In this document: piece after piece, positions 1 through 8,567 of the stretch | Layout of the letters: each line of letters starts with the position of its first letter | Position numbering within the stretch: the first letter of the stretch is position 1 | Assembly (NCBI GenBank): GCA_963658085.1 | Contig: CAVKOU010000015.1 | Location: 1 to 53,172, forward strand | Length of the DNA stretch: 53,172 nucleotides | Reading direction: 5' to 3' | Source of the DNA: CAKRJP01 sp963658085 | GTDB taxonomy: Bacteria > Bacillota > Clostridia > Lachnospirales > Lachnospiraceae | Notes under the pieces: model-generated | What the model saw: the letters and a program-made list of their open reading frames with translations, nothing else | Databases searched by the model: none | Told to the model about the DNA's origin: nothing | Position numbers and translations under genes: made by a program

Positions 1-40
1 ATAAAAAGATATGGGGAATTCATAACATCAAAATCTAGAA

Positions 41-250
41 TACAGTAGCGAAGCAATGGGCGATGATATGCTGTGGGGACGATTTCCGAGTATTCCGTAG
101 GGAACTGCACGCTAGCAACGAAGGCGGGCACTTGTTTGAGCCACCCGTCTTTTGGGGTGGCGAGTTGTGCAGGAGCCTGAGTGTCTAGGCGCGTGCAGCG
201 AGTAGGAAACGCAGGATGTCCACACAGCATATCATCGTCCCAGCGAAGCG
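41..250 (+). repeat. Structured intergenic repeat, copy 1
   Basis: First full copy of a roughly 215-bp family also seen at 17146-17360 and 44491-44720. The ends form an inverted repeat: 61-80 pairs with 218-237 with a single mismatch. Inside are a small hairpin (TTCC/GGGA near 93-103), a helix TGCACGC (106-112) with GCGTGCA (191-197), a helix GCAC/GTGC (128-131 with 167-170), and a hairpin GCCACCC/GGGTGGC (140-161). The conserved unpaired stretch GCAGCGAGTAGGAAACGCAG follows. The element is flanked by an 8-bp direct repeat ATCAAAAT (27-34 and 259-266), which may be a target-site duplication or chance. No plausible protein is encoded. It lies upstream of the MATE gene at 377. Confidence 0.8.
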
Positions 251-327
251 GACTTTATATCAAAATATTGTTCCCCAAATTATCCAAAAAAATTATATTC
301 GCTCTTTAATAAATGTTTTTACAAGGG

Positions 328-333
328 TATAAT
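328..333 (+). promoter_or_regulatory. Possible -10 box for the MATE gene at 377
   Basis: A TATAAT box lies about 44 bases before the start codon, between repeat copy 1 and the gene. The -35 region, about TTTAAT with a 17-base spacer, is weak. Confidence 0.4.
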
Positions 334-376
334 GTTCTTCGATTCAAAGATTTTACTGTTTATGAGGAGCTAAGAA

Positions 377-1741
377 ATGAGTAAAACACAGCAGGATTTA
401 ACGAGCGGAAATCCTATGAAGATTATTTTTCGGTTTACACTTCCTATCTTTATTGGAAATGTGTTTCAGCAATTTTACAATATGGCTGATACTATGATTG
501 TAGGAAAATTCGTTGGAAACAATGCCCTGGCGGCGGTAGGAAGTACCGGTACGATTATGTTTTTGATTTACGGATTCGTCGTAGGCATGACAGCAGGTTT
601 TTCGGTTCCTATTGCTCAGAAATTCGGTGCAGGGAATCTAAAAGACATGAAGTCCGCAGTATCGGGAGCTGGAATTCTTTCCCTTGTGGTGGGACTTTTT
701 TTGACCTTGGCCTTTATTCTGTTTATGAAGCCACTGCTTAATGTGATGAATACTCCCGCGGATATTTATGACGATGCGTATCACTATATCATTATTGTAA
801 GCGCAGGAATCCTGGCGCAAATGTTATATAATTTGCTTTCCAGTATTCTCAGAGCTATAGGAAATAGTAAATTACCGCTAATATTTCTTATTATCAGTGC
901 GCTGTTAAATATTGCTTTGGATCTTCTTTTGATTATTGTGTTCCATATGGGTGTGGCAGGAGCGGCCTATGCTACTATTATTTCCCAGGGAATCGCAGGA
1001 GTCCTCTGCTTCTTCTATATTGTGGCAAAGGTTCCGATATTGCATCTGACCAGAGAAGACTGGAAAATCAACAAAAGTATTTACAAACTACAGATAAAGA
1101 TTGGGATTCCAATGGCTCTTCAATATTCCATAACAGCCATCGGGACTATGATGGTACAGTCAGCCCTTAACATTTTAGGATCTACCATTGTGGCAGCTTA
1201 TACAGCAGCAGGAAAGATTGAACAGGTTCTGACTCAGGCTTATGTGGCAATGGGAACAACCATGTCTACCTATGCGGCTCAGAACATGGGAGCCGGAAAT
1301 GTAAAACGAATCCGCCAGGGATTTAAAGCAAATACCATCATCGGCATTGTCTATTCGATTGTGGCAGCCATTATCTGTATTACCGTAGGAAAATACATGA
1401 CTGTTTTCTTTGTCTCAGAAAATGTGTCTGTAATTATGACTTCCGTAGATACTTACCTAAAATGCGTATCCCTATTTTTCATTCCATTGACCTACGTAAA
1501 TGTATACCGCAATGGAATCCAGGGGCTGGGATATGCATTCCTGCCTATGATGGCTGGAGTTGCGGAACTCATTGGCCGTGGCGTAGTAGCAATCATAGCT
1601 TCCCATCAAAGAAGTTACCTGGGAGTCTGTCTGGCCAGCCCGGCGGCATGGATCCTGGCTACCATATTATTGCTATACATGTACTTCCATATTATGAACA
1701 AAGATATGAAGCGTATCTTTGGAACCAACGGTTTGGAATAA
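377..1741 (+). CDS. MATE family multidrug/cation efflux transporter
   Basis: A 454-residue integral membrane protein with the two-lobed MATE fold, about 12 predicted membrane segments. Family members export cationic drugs or metabolites using a sodium or proton gradient. The N-terminal MATE signature is visible (FYNMADTMIVGKFVG, residues 33-47), and the second lobe begins near residue 240 (IGIPMALQYSI) with the typical QNMGAGN motif. Length is normal. The ATG start follows GAGGAG at a good distance. The PHP gene follows 25 bases downstream, so the two are probably cotranscribed. Substrate cannot be told from sequence. It is one of three MATE genes in the first 10 kb. Confidence 0.93.
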   Translation: MSKTQQDLTSGNPMKIIFRFTLPIFIGNVFQQFYNMADTMIVGKFVGNNALAAVGSTGTIMFLIYGFVVGMTAGFSVPIAQKFGAGNLKDMKSAVSGAGILSLVVGLFLTLAFILFMKPLLNVMNTPADIYDDAYHYIIIVSAGILAQMLYNLLSSILRAIGNSKLPLIFLIISALLNIALDLLLIIVFHMGVAGAAYATIISQGIAGVLCFFYIVAKVPILHLTREDWKINKSIYKLQIKIGIPMALQYSITAIGTMMVQSALNILGSTIVAAYTAAGKIEQVLTQAYVAMGTTMSTYAAQNMGAGNVKRIRQGFKANTIIGIVYSIVAAIICITVGKYMTVFFVSENVSVIMTSVDTYLKCVSLFFIPLTYVNVYRNGIQGLGYAFLPMMAGVAELIGRGVVAIIASHQRSYLGVCLASPAAWILATILLLYMYFHIMNKDMKRIFGTNGLE

Positions 1742-1766
1742 AAGCAGGATGAAAAGGAGAGATATT

Positions 1767-2489
1767 ATGAAATACAAAGCAGTCATGGACCTACACACCC
1801 ACACCATAGCCAGCGGCCACGCTTATTGCAGTCTTAGAGAAATGGCAAAGGCAGCAGCAGATAAGGGTTTAGAGATCTTAGGAATCACAGATCATGCCCC
1901 GATGATGCCGGGAACCTGCCATCAGTATTATTTTGACAATTTGAAGATTGTTCCCAGGCAGATGTATGGAATTGAGCTGCTTTTGGGATCAGAAGTAAAT
2001 ATCTTAAATGAAAAAGGGGATATCGATCTTTCCGGGAAAACCCTTTCCCAGATGGATGTGGTAATTGCAAGTCTTCACATTCCCTGTATCAAACCTATGA
2101 CAAAGGAAAAAAATACAGCGGCCTATTTAAATGTTATGAAGAATCCTTATGTAAATATTATCGGACATCCGGATGACGGAAGATATGATATGGACTATGA
2201 GGCTTTGGTAAAAGGTGCCAGGGAATATGGAAAGGTTTTAGAACTTAACAATCATTCCTTAGAGCCGGGAAGCAGCAGACAGGATGCAAGACCAAGAGAT
2301 ATGGAAATGCTGACGTTATGCAAAAAATACGGAGTGCCTGTCATCATGGATACAGATTCCCATATGGACGTACAAATCGGGGAGTTTGATCTGGCAAGAG
2401 AACTTCTTTCGGAAGTAGATTTCCCGGAGGAGTTGGTCTTAAACAGATCCAAAGAGGCTATGAAGGGTCATACGAACCGGGCGTTGTAA
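1767..2489 (+). CDS. PHP domain phosphoesterase (YcdX-like)
   Basis: A 240-residue protein of the polymerase and histidinol phosphatase family, probably a metal-dependent phosphatase in the cytoplasm. Metal-binding motifs are in place: DLHTHT at residues 8-13, TDHAP at 41-45, a GHPDD motif in the middle, and DTDSH near 195-199. This pattern matches the trinuclear-metal YcdX type rather than classical histidinol phosphatase, though that cannot be excluded. The start is the ATG after AAAAGGAG. An in-frame ATG further upstream lies inside the MATE gene and lacks a site. It follows the MATE gene by 25 bases. No histidine genes adjoin it. Confidence 0.88.
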   Translation: MKYKAVMDLHTHTIASGHAYCSLREMAKAAADKGLEILGITDHAPMMPGTCHQYYFDNLKIVPRQMYGIELLLGSEVNILNEKGDIDLSGKTLSQMDVVIASLHIPCIKPMTKEKNTAAYLNVMKNPYVNIIGHPDDGRYDMDYEALVKGAREYGKVLELNNHSLEPGSSRQDARPRDMEMLTLCKKYGVPVIMDTDSHMDVQIGEFDLARELLSEVDFPEELVLNRSKEAMKGHTNRAL

Positions 2490-2571
2490 GTTAGGTAGAT
2501 CCGCCAGAGTCTATTGCTTTCCCTCGTATAGATAACTGGAAGATTTGTCATATTTGCGAAAATTTTTTATC

Positions 2572-2619
2572 AAAAAGAGTCTCAAAAATACCATCCGGGT
2601 ATCTTTGAGACTCTTTTAA
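2572..2619. terminator. Bidirectional intrinsic terminator
   Basis: A long hairpin with an AAAAGAGTCTCAAA/TTTGAGACTCTTTT stem and an inner ATACC/GGTAT stem, A-rich on one side and T-rich on the other. It sits between the convergent PHP gene and the P-loop gene and can serve both. Confidence 0.85.
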
Positions 2620-2650
2620 AATTTCAGGTCTTATAACTTTATAGATCCTC

Positions 2651-3067
2651 TTAATTTAAGTAGGTAACTCCCTCGATTCCTGCAAGAGCTTCCTTCTCAG
2701 CGCTTAAGCTAACATAGAAATCAATGCCGCAGTCTGCAGATAATTTATTAAGTCTTTCTACAAATTCAGGGACGTTCTCAGTGGAAATGTCTGCATGTTT
2801 CAAAAGGCCGTCGATAAGTACACACTGAATATCGCTGTTGGAGCTGTACATTCCGTATAAGAATCCAACATATCCGTCAGTATTGCTGATTGCTGGATAA
2901 TCGTCCATACAAATTGTACGAACATCAAAAGAAACGCTGGCGGTATCCCGATGTGTCTTCTTGATAAAAACCACATTACCGTTGCGTTCCTTCACCTGAG
3001 CATTCGCAAGCTCAATCATCTTCTGTGTTTTTCCGCTGCCCTTTGGACCTGTCAATAAATTTACCAT
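2651..3067 (-). CDS. Small P-loop ATPase of unknown function
   Basis: A 138-residue cytoplasmic protein made of little more than a nucleotide-binding core. A Walker A loop GPKGSGKT is at residues 7-14 and a Walker B-like CVLIDG at about 82-87, with short alpha/beta segments between. The size and order resemble the thymidine kinase/RecA-like P-loop core, but no zinc site or other specific thymidine kinase motif is present. The start chosen is the ATG eight bases after AAAGGAG. An in-frame GTG three codons upstream overlaps that site. It is a single gene, divergent from the T-box-leuS unit. Its function is not recognised. Confidence 0.8.
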   Translation of the reverse strand: MVNLLTGPKGSGKTQKMIELANAQVKERNGNVVFIKKTHRDTASVSFDVRTICMDDYPAISNTDGYVGFLYGMYSSNSDIQCVLIDGLLKHADISTENVPEFVERLNKLSADCGIDFYVSLSAEKEALAGIEGVTYLN

Positions 3068-3233
3068 GGCAATCACTCCTTTACCTGTATATTATACTGA
3101 GAGTTTTCAGTACGATTAACTTACGTCCATTATACACGAAAGACTTAGGTCAAACAATACAAAATACATAATAATTCCATAAAAAACCAGGAAAATTTAG
3201 CAGTTTTTTACAATGGAAAAATAGGCCAAAATC

Positions 3234-3262
3234 TTGACTTATTTTAATGTAGTAAATATAAT
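3234..3262 (+). promoter_or_regulatory. Promoter of the leuS T-box transcript
   Basis: TTGACT (3234-3239) and TATAAT (3257-3262) are separated by 17 bases, a near-consensus housekeeping promoter. Transcription would start near 3269, immediately before the T-box leader. Confidence 0.8.
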
Positions 3263-3269
3263 AAATTAG

Positions 3270-3565
3270 GTACGGATTTTAGTCGTACGGAATAATAAGG
3301 AATAGAGACTTGGATGAGGAATAGTAAGAGTAGTAATCTTTTATAAGAGAGTTGCCGGTTGGTGTAAGGCAGCAAAAGAGCTTCTCCCAACTCACCTCGG
3401 AGTTTTGTCGCTGAATGGGTATTTATAGAATTTACAGTAGGTGGCAACGGGTTCTCCCGTTATAGAGAAGATGAGTGCATGCGAAGAACGCATGAATAAG
3501 AGTGGTACCACGGAACCTAAGCCTTTTCGTCTCTTTGAGTAATCAGACGAGGAGGCTTTTTTATA
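3270..3565 (+). promoter_or_regulatory. T-box leader (leucine) controlling leuS
   Basis: A canonical T-box riboswitch that senses uncharged tRNA. Stem I carries the usual AGAGAG, GGTTGGTGTAAGGCAGC and CTCACCTCGG blocks. The likely specifier codon is CTC (3384-3386), a leucine codon just before the conserved CCAACTCACCTC. The T-box sequence AGAGTGGTACCACGG is at 3499-3513, and its TGGT matches the ACCA end expected for tRNA-Leu. A terminator hairpin (3519-3532 with 3545-3558) with a T-run follows. Uncharged tRNA-Leu should favour read-through into leuS. Confidence 0.95.
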
Positions 3566-3615
3566 TCATTTGGTGGATATCAGGAGTTTCGATTAATTTT
3601 AAGGAGGACAATCAT

Positions 3616-6045
3616 ATGTCAAAGATACCTTATAATCATAAGGCAATTGAGAAAAAATGGCGTGAAAACTGGCAGCAGCATCCGGTAAACGTAGAAGTAA
3701 AAGAAGACGGAACAAAGAAAGAGAAGTATTACTGTTTGGATATGTTCCCATATCCTTCAGGAAATGGTCTTCACGTAGGACACTGGAGAGGATATGTAAT
3801 CTCTGATGTATGGAGCAGATATAAATTACAGCAGGGATATTACATCATTCATCCAATGGGATGGGATGCATTCGGACTTCCGGCAGAGAACTATGCTATT
3901 AAGATGGGAGTTCATCCGGCAGTTTCTACCGCACAGAATGTTTCCAATATTAAGAGACAGATCAACGAGATTGCCGCTCTTTATGATTGGGATCGCGAAG
4001 TAAATACCACAGATCCGGAATTTTATAAATGGACCCAGTGGATTTTCGTAAAGATGTTTAAGGAAGGACTAGCATACGAGAAGGAATTTCCGATTAACTG
4101 GTGCCCATCTTGTAAGACCGGTCTTGCAAATGAAGAGGTTGTTGGAGGAAAATGTGAGCGTTGTGGTTCTGAAGTTACTAAGAAGAACCTTCGTCAGTGG
4201 ATGCTTCGCATTACCAAGTATGCAGACAGACTTTTAAATGACTTAGATAAGCTTGACTGGCCGGAGAAGGTTAAGAAGATGCAGACAGACTGGATCGGAA
4301 AATCCTACGGTGCAGAGGTAGACTTCCCGGTAGAAGGAAGAGACGAGAAGATTACCGTATATACAACAAGACCGGATACCCTTTGGGGAGCTACTTTTAT
4401 GGTACTTGCTCCGGAGCATGCCCTGGCTAAGGAACTGGCTACCGATGAGACCAGAGAAGCAGTTGAAAAGTATATTTTCGATGCATCTATGAAATCCAAC
4501 GTAGACCGTATGCAGGATAAAGAGAAGACCGGTGTATTTACCGGAAGTTATGCTATCAATCCATTAAATGGCAAGAAGACACCAATCTGGCTTTCCGACT
4601 ATGTATTGGCAGACTATGGTACCGGTGCCATCATGTGTGTACCGGCTCACGATGACCGTGACTTTGAATTTGCTACAAAGTTCAACATTCCGATTATCCA
4701 GGTTATTGCAAAAGATGGCGTAGAAATCGAGAACATGACAGAAGCTTATACAGAAGCTTCCGGAATTATGATCAATTCCGGTGACTGGAATGGCATGGAG
4801 TCTTCTGTGCTGAAGAAAGAAGCTCCACATATTATTGAGGAGAAGGGCTTTGGCCGTGCGACTGTAAATTATAAACTTCGTGACTGGGTATTCTCTCGTC
4901 AGCGCTATTGGGGAGAGCCGATCCCGATCGTACATTGTCCGGATTGCGGAAATGTACCGGTGCCGGAAGAAGAGCTTCCGCTTCGCCTGCCGGAGGTAGA
5001 TTCTTACGAGCCTACAGGAACCGGAGAGTCTCCGCTTGCTGCTATCGATGAGTGGGTAAATTGTTCATGCCCGCAGTGTGGAAAGCCTGCCAAGAGAGAA
5101 ACCAATACCATGCCTCAGTGGGCCGGATCTTCCTGGTATTTCCTTCGCTATGTAGATAACCACAATTCAGAAGAATTAGTATCTAAGGAGAAGGCAGATG
5201 AATACCTTCCGGTAGATATGTATATCGGTGGTGTAGAACATGCGGTACTGCATTTGCTTTACTCAAGATTCTATACCAAGTTCTTATATGATATCGGAGC
5301 TATCGACTTTGATGAGCCATTTAAGAAGCTGTTCAACCAGGGAATGATCACCGGAAAGAACGGTATTAAAATGAGTAAATCTAAGGGAAATGTAGTTTCG
5401 CCGGATGATCTTGTAAGAGATTACGGATGCGATTCCCTCAGAATGTATGAGCTTTTTGTAGGACCACCGGAGTTGGATGCTGAGTGGGATGACAGAGGAA
5501 TCGACGGTGTTAACCGTTTCCTTAAGAGAGTATGGAATCTGGTAATGGACAGCAAGGATGCCGACATTAAAGCTACCAAGGAAATGATCAAAGAACGCCA
5601 CAAGATGGTAAAAGACATTACTATTCGTCTGGAGAGCTTTAGCTTAAATACTGCAATTTCAGGATTCATGGAGCATAACAATAACTTGGTTCAGATTGCT
5701 AAGAAAGAAGGCGGAGTTGATAAAGAAACTTTATCTACATTAGCTGTACTTTTATCCCCATTTGCACCTCATATTGCAGAGGAAATCTGGGAGCAATTAG
5801 GACACGAAGGAAGCGTCTTCGATGCAGGATGGCCGACCTTTGATGAGGAAGCAATGAAGGATGACGAGATCGAAGTTCCGGTTCAGATTAATGGAAAGAC
5901 CAGAGCAGTCATTTCTGTTCCTGTAGATATTTCTAAGGAAGATGCTATCGCAGCAGGAAAAGAAGCAATTGCTGATAAGCTTACAGGAACCATCGTAAAA
6001 GAGATCTACGTGCCAAAGAAGATCATCAACATTGTTCAAAAATAA
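3616..6045 (+). CDS. leuS: Leucyl-tRNA synthetase
   Basis: An 809-residue class I aminoacyl-tRNA synthetase that charges tRNA-Leu with leucine in the cytoplasm. The HIGH-type motif is HVGH within FPYPSGNGLHVGH (residues 44-56). A cysteine knuckle (CPSC...CERC) lies at about 163-184. The CP1 editing domain follows, including the TTRPDTLWG segment. The KMSKS loop is at 585-589, followed by the anticodon-binding domain. Length is normal for bacterial LeuRS. The start is the ATG after AAGGAGGAC. The open frame extends upstream, but only through the T-box leader. Expression should depend on tRNA-Leu charging through that leader. Confidence 0.98.
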   Translation: MSKIPYNHKAIEKKWRENWQQHPVNVEVKEDGTKKEKYYCLDMFPYPSGNGLHVGHWRGYVISDVWSRYKLQQGYYIIHPMGWDAFGLPAENYAIKMGVHPAVSTAQNVSNIKRQINEIAALYDWDREVNTTDPEFYKWTQWIFVKMFKEGLAYEKEFPINWCPSCKTGLANEEVVGGKCERCGSEVTKKNLRQWMLRITKYADRLLNDLDKLDWPEKVKKMQTDWIGKSYGAEVDFPVEGRDEKITVYTTRPDTLWGATFMVLAPEHALAKELATDETREAVEKYIFDASMKSNVDRMQDKEKTGVFTGSYAINPLNGKKTPIWLSDYVLADYGTGAIMCVPAHDDRDFEFATKFNIPIIQVIAKDGVEIENMTEAYTEASGIMINSGDWNGMESSVLKKEAPHIIEEKGFGRATVNYKLRDWVFSRQRYWGEPIPIVHCPDCGNVPVPEEELPLRLPEVDSYEPTGTGESPLAAIDEWVNCSCPQCGKPAKRETNTMPQWAGSSWYFLRYVDNHNSEELVSKEKADEYLPVDMYIGGVEHAVLHLLYSRFYTKFLYDIGAIDFDEPFKKLFNQGMITGKNGIKMSKSKGNVVSPDDLVRDYGCDSLRMYELFVGPPELDAEWDDRGIDGVNRFLKRVWNLVMDSKDADIKATKEMIKERHKMVKDITIRLESFSLNTAISGFMEHNNNLVQIAKKEGGVDKETLSTLAVLLSPFAPHIAEEIWEQLGHEGSVFDAGWPTFDEEAMKDDEIEVPVQINGKTRAVISVPVDISKEDAIAAGKEAIADKLTGTIVKEIYVPKKIINIVQK

Positions 6046-6139
6046 TGATTGGAAAGATCATAATTGTAAATACAACAATTAGAATAGAGCAATTAGAAAT
6101 ATATTAATTCAGATAATATTAGCAATATTTACACAAGAG

Positions 6140-6190
6140 AAACCGTCAAATGAGATCGAGAAACCAATAGATCATGTTTGACGGTTTTTT
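6140..6190 (+). terminator. Terminator after leuS
   Basis: AAACCGTCAAA pairs with TTTGACGGTTT and is followed by a T-run. It lies between leuS and the metallo-hydrolase gene. The bases between leuS and the hairpin are A+T-rich with no gene. Confidence 0.85.
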
Positions 6191-6204
6191 AAAAAGGAGA
6201 AAGT

Positions 6205-7005
6205 ATGGAGCTTACAATTTTAGGAACCGGAAATGCATTGGTTACAGAATGCTATAATACCTGTTTTGCTATAGGAGAAGAAGATAAATATTTTTTGGTA
6301 GATGCCGGAGGCGGAAATGGCATTTTACATCAGTTAAAATACGGCGGGGTAGACTGGAAAAAGATTGAAACTATTTTCGTGACTCATAAACATGTGGATC
6401 ACATTATGGGAGTGGTATGGCTGATCCGTCTCTTTGGCCAGAATATCAATAAAGGGAATTTTGACGGAGAGGTTACTATTTACGGGCATGAGGAAGTGAT
6501 CCGGATTCTTCATACCATGGCGGAGATGCTGCTTCAGAAAAAGGTTATAAAGCATATCGGAAGCCGCATTCATTTGGTAACAGTGGAAGATGGAGAGAGT
6601 AAGGAAATCCTTGGAAGGAAAGTGACTTTCTTCGATATTCAGTCTACCAAAGACAAGCAGTTTGGATTTACCATGGAATTAGAAGAGGGAAAGAAGCTTA
6701 CCTGTTGTGGTGATGAGCCTTATACAGTCTGTCAGGAAAAATATGCAAAAAACAGTACATGGCTGCTTCATGAGGCCTTTTGCCTTTGTTCTCAGGCAGA
6801 TATTTTCTCTCCTTATGAGAAGCATCATTCTACTGCAAAGGATGCCTGTGAATTGGCGGAGAGTCTGGGAGTAAAAAATCTGGTGTTGTATCACACAGAG
6901 GATAAAAATATAAAAAACCGAAAGAAGCTTTATACCGAAGAGGGAAAGCCATATTTTTCAGGGAATCTCTATGTGCCGGATGATCTGGATAAGCTGGAAT
7001 TATAA
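6205..7005 (+). CDS. MBL-fold metallo-hydrolase, RNase Z-like
   Basis: A 266-residue metallo-beta-lactamase-fold protein. The zinc motif THKHVDH is at residues 60-66 (HxHxDH), with further ligands in the GDEP segment and in the C-terminal HST and LYHTED stretches. The opening MELTILGTGNA and the overall layout match the RNase Z/ElaC-type branch, whose members process tRNA 3' ends or act as phosphodiesterases. It is shorter than a typical RNase Z, so its true substrate is open. The ATG follows AAAAAGGAG. It stands alone between a terminator and a new promoter. Confidence 0.85.
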   Translation: MELTILGTGNALVTECYNTCFAIGEEDKYFLVDAGGGNGILHQLKYGGVDWKKIETIFVTHKHVDHIMGVVWLIRLFGQNINKGNFDGEVTIYGHEEVIRILHTMAEMLLQKKVIKHIGSRIHLVTVEDGESKEILGRKVTFFDIQSTKDKQFGFTMELEEGKKLTCCGDEPYTVCQEKYAKNSTWLLHEAFCLCSQADIFSPYEKHHSTAKDACELAESLGVKNLVLYHTEDKNIKNRKKLYTEEGKPYFSGNLYVPDDLDKLEL

Positions 7006-7031
7006 TATGAATTTTGTTTGAAATAAAGGAC

Positions 7032-7060
7032 TTTACGTTTTAGAAGCCTGAGAGTATAAT
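7032..7060 (+). promoter_or_regulatory. Promoter for the second MATE gene
   Basis: TTTACG (7032-7037), 17 bases, then TATAAT (7055-7060). The -10 box is perfect and the -35 box weak. The start codon is about 55 bases further on. Confidence 0.55.
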
Positions 7061-7122
7061 GCGCCTATAAACCAAAGGCTTTAGGATATCAAAAACTGTC
7101 TGATGGGAAAGGGATGAGTAGC

Positions 7123-8475
7123 ATGAGTAAGTCAAAAGAAATGGATATGCTGAATGGAGGACTTGCAGGGAAGTTAATAATCTTTGCCATTCCTTTGGCA
7201 TTTAGCAGCATCTTACAGCAATTATTCAACTCTGCGGATGTGGCTGTGGTAGGTAGATTTGCCGGATCTTCTGCCCTGGCGGCTGTGGGAAGCTGCGCGG
7301 CTCTTGTAGGAATCTTTGTCAACTTAATTACAGGCTTATCCGTAGGTCCCAATGCGGTACTGGCCAATCTCATAGGACAAAATAAAAGAGATCAGATTAG
7401 CAGTATGGTACATACCATCTTAAGTTTTAGCGGAATTCTTGGAATTTTTCTGATGTTTGTAGGGATGGCGGCCACAAAACCTATTTTGGTGCTTTCGGGA
7501 ACACCGGATACCGTTTTAGATCAGGCAGTTCTTTATTTTCGAATTTACTGCCTTAGCGTACCATTTATGTTGATCTATAATTTCGGAGGAGCAATTCTTC
7601 GAAGCTACGGAGACAGTAAGCGACCGATGTATTACCTGATGATCTCCGGTGTGCTGAATGTTATTTTAAATTTGATCTTTGTTATAGGAGCTCATCTGGG
7701 AGTTGCAGGAGTAGCCTTGGCTACATGGATGGCCAATATTTTAAGTGCGTCTCTGGTTGTGATTCATCTACATAGAAGAAAAGACGAGTTTGGATTTTCC
7801 TTCCGAAAGATGCATGTGAGGGGAGAAGAATTAAAGAGAATTTTATCCGTTGGGGTTCCCGCAGGAATTCAAGGAGCTATTTTCTCCGTATCTAATGTAT
7901 TCATACAAAGTGGAATCAATTCCTTCGGCGAGGATGCCATTGCAGGATCCTCATTGGCACTAAATTTTGAATATTTTACCTATGATCTTGCAGTGGCTTT
8001 TGCCCAGGCGGCAGTGACCTTCACCAGTCAGAATTTTGGGGCCGGAAACATCAAAAGATGCAAGAAGATCTTCTGGCAATGTATGCTTTTTGGCTTCCTA
8101 TCATCAGAAATACTCAGTATCATCTTTATGATCTGGGACGATTTTTTCGTAAGCATCTATACCACCAGTGCAGCTGTAGCAGTCTTCGGACTTTCCAGGA
8201 TGCACCGGGTATGCGCTATGGAGGGACTTACCGCCACCTATGAGGTGGAGAGTGCAGCACTTCGAGGAATGGGAAAATCCATGGAACCATCTGTGGTAAC
8301 CATATTGGGAACGGTAGTGTTTCGAGTAGTATGGCTTGTAACAATCTTTAAGATCTGGCCGACTTATGAGATGTTAATGTGGGTATACGTAGCATCCTGG
8401 ATCTTTACAGGAGGAATTTTATTTGTAATCTATATGATGCATATGAAAAAAATAGAAAAAATGTTAGTTCATTAA
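7123..8475 (+). CDS. MATE family efflux transporter
   Basis: About 450 residues, a second MATE-fold exporter with the first-lobe motif FNSADVAVVGRFAGSSALAAVG and the second-lobe QNFGAGN motif, ending in a lysine-rich cytoplasmic tail. It likely exports cationic compounds or metabolites across the cytoplasmic membrane. Two in-frame ATGs compete: 7114 directly abuts AAAGGG, while 7123 has that site nine bases upstream and is preferred here. It is convergent with a third MATE gene. Divergence from the MATE at 377 suggests an old duplication rather than a recent one. Confidence 0.92.
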   Translation: MSKSKEMDMLNGGLAGKLIIFAIPLAFSSILQQLFNSADVAVVGRFAGSSALAAVGSCAALVGIFVNLITGLSVGPNAVLANLIGQNKRDQISSMVHTILSFSGILGIFLMFVGMAATKPILVLSGTPDTVLDQAVLYFRIYCLSVPFMLIYNFGGAILRSYGDSKRPMYYLMISGVLNVILNLIFVIGAHLGVAGVALATWMANILSASLVVIHLHRRKDEFGFSFRKMHVRGEELKRILSVGVPAGIQGAIFSVSNVFIQSGINSFGEDAIAGSSLALNFEYFTYDLAVAFAQAAVTFTSQNFGAGNIKRCKKIFWQCMLFGFLSSEILSIIFMIWDDFFVSIYTTSAAVAVFGLSRMHRVCAMEGLTATYEVESAALRGMGKSMEPSVVTILGTVVFRVVWLVTIFKIWPTYEMLMWVYVASWIFTGGILFVIYMMHMKKIEKMLVH

Positions 8476-8493
8476 ATAGGCAAATGTAAATTT

Positions 8494-8555
8494 TCGAGTA
8501 TACAGCATAGCAGGGAGCAAGAGTACCTCTTGCTCCCTGTTGTGCGTACTATTCG
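8494..8555 (+). repeat. Miniature derivative of the repeat family; hairpin between convergent MATE genes
   Basis: A perfect 14-bp stem (GCAGGGAGCAAGAG with CTCTTGCTCCCTGT, 8510-8540) extended outward by an imperfect stem. Its outer sequences, ATACAGCATAGCAGGGAGC on the left and GCTCCCTGTTGTGCGT on the right, resemble the ends of copy 4 at 44491-44720. The conserved core is missing. It may act as a terminator for both convergent genes, though a T-run is lacking. Confidence 0.6.
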
Positions 8556-8567
8556 GAATATCATATT

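Noticed and set aside
41..250. Retron or group II intron interpretation of the repeats
   Set aside because: Long end-pairing recalls retron RNAs, but no reverse transcriptase is near any copy and the intron domain V pattern is not visible.
41..250. CRISPR array
   Set aside because: No short regularly spaced repeats with unique spacers and no cas genes occur in the window.
3244..3447. Minus-strand open frame of 67 codons
   Set aside because: It lies wholly in the T-box leader, which explains the sequence conservation; there is no ribosome site or recognisable protein.
3502..3615. Upstream extension of leuS by 38 codons
   Set aside because: It translates the T-box antiterminator and terminator. 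The ATG at 3616 has a strong AAGGAGG and gives a normal LeuRS N-terminus.
5421..5681. Long antisense frames within leuS and many other genes
   Set aside because: Codon-bias shadows of the real genes without ribosome sites, conserved domains or independent promoters.
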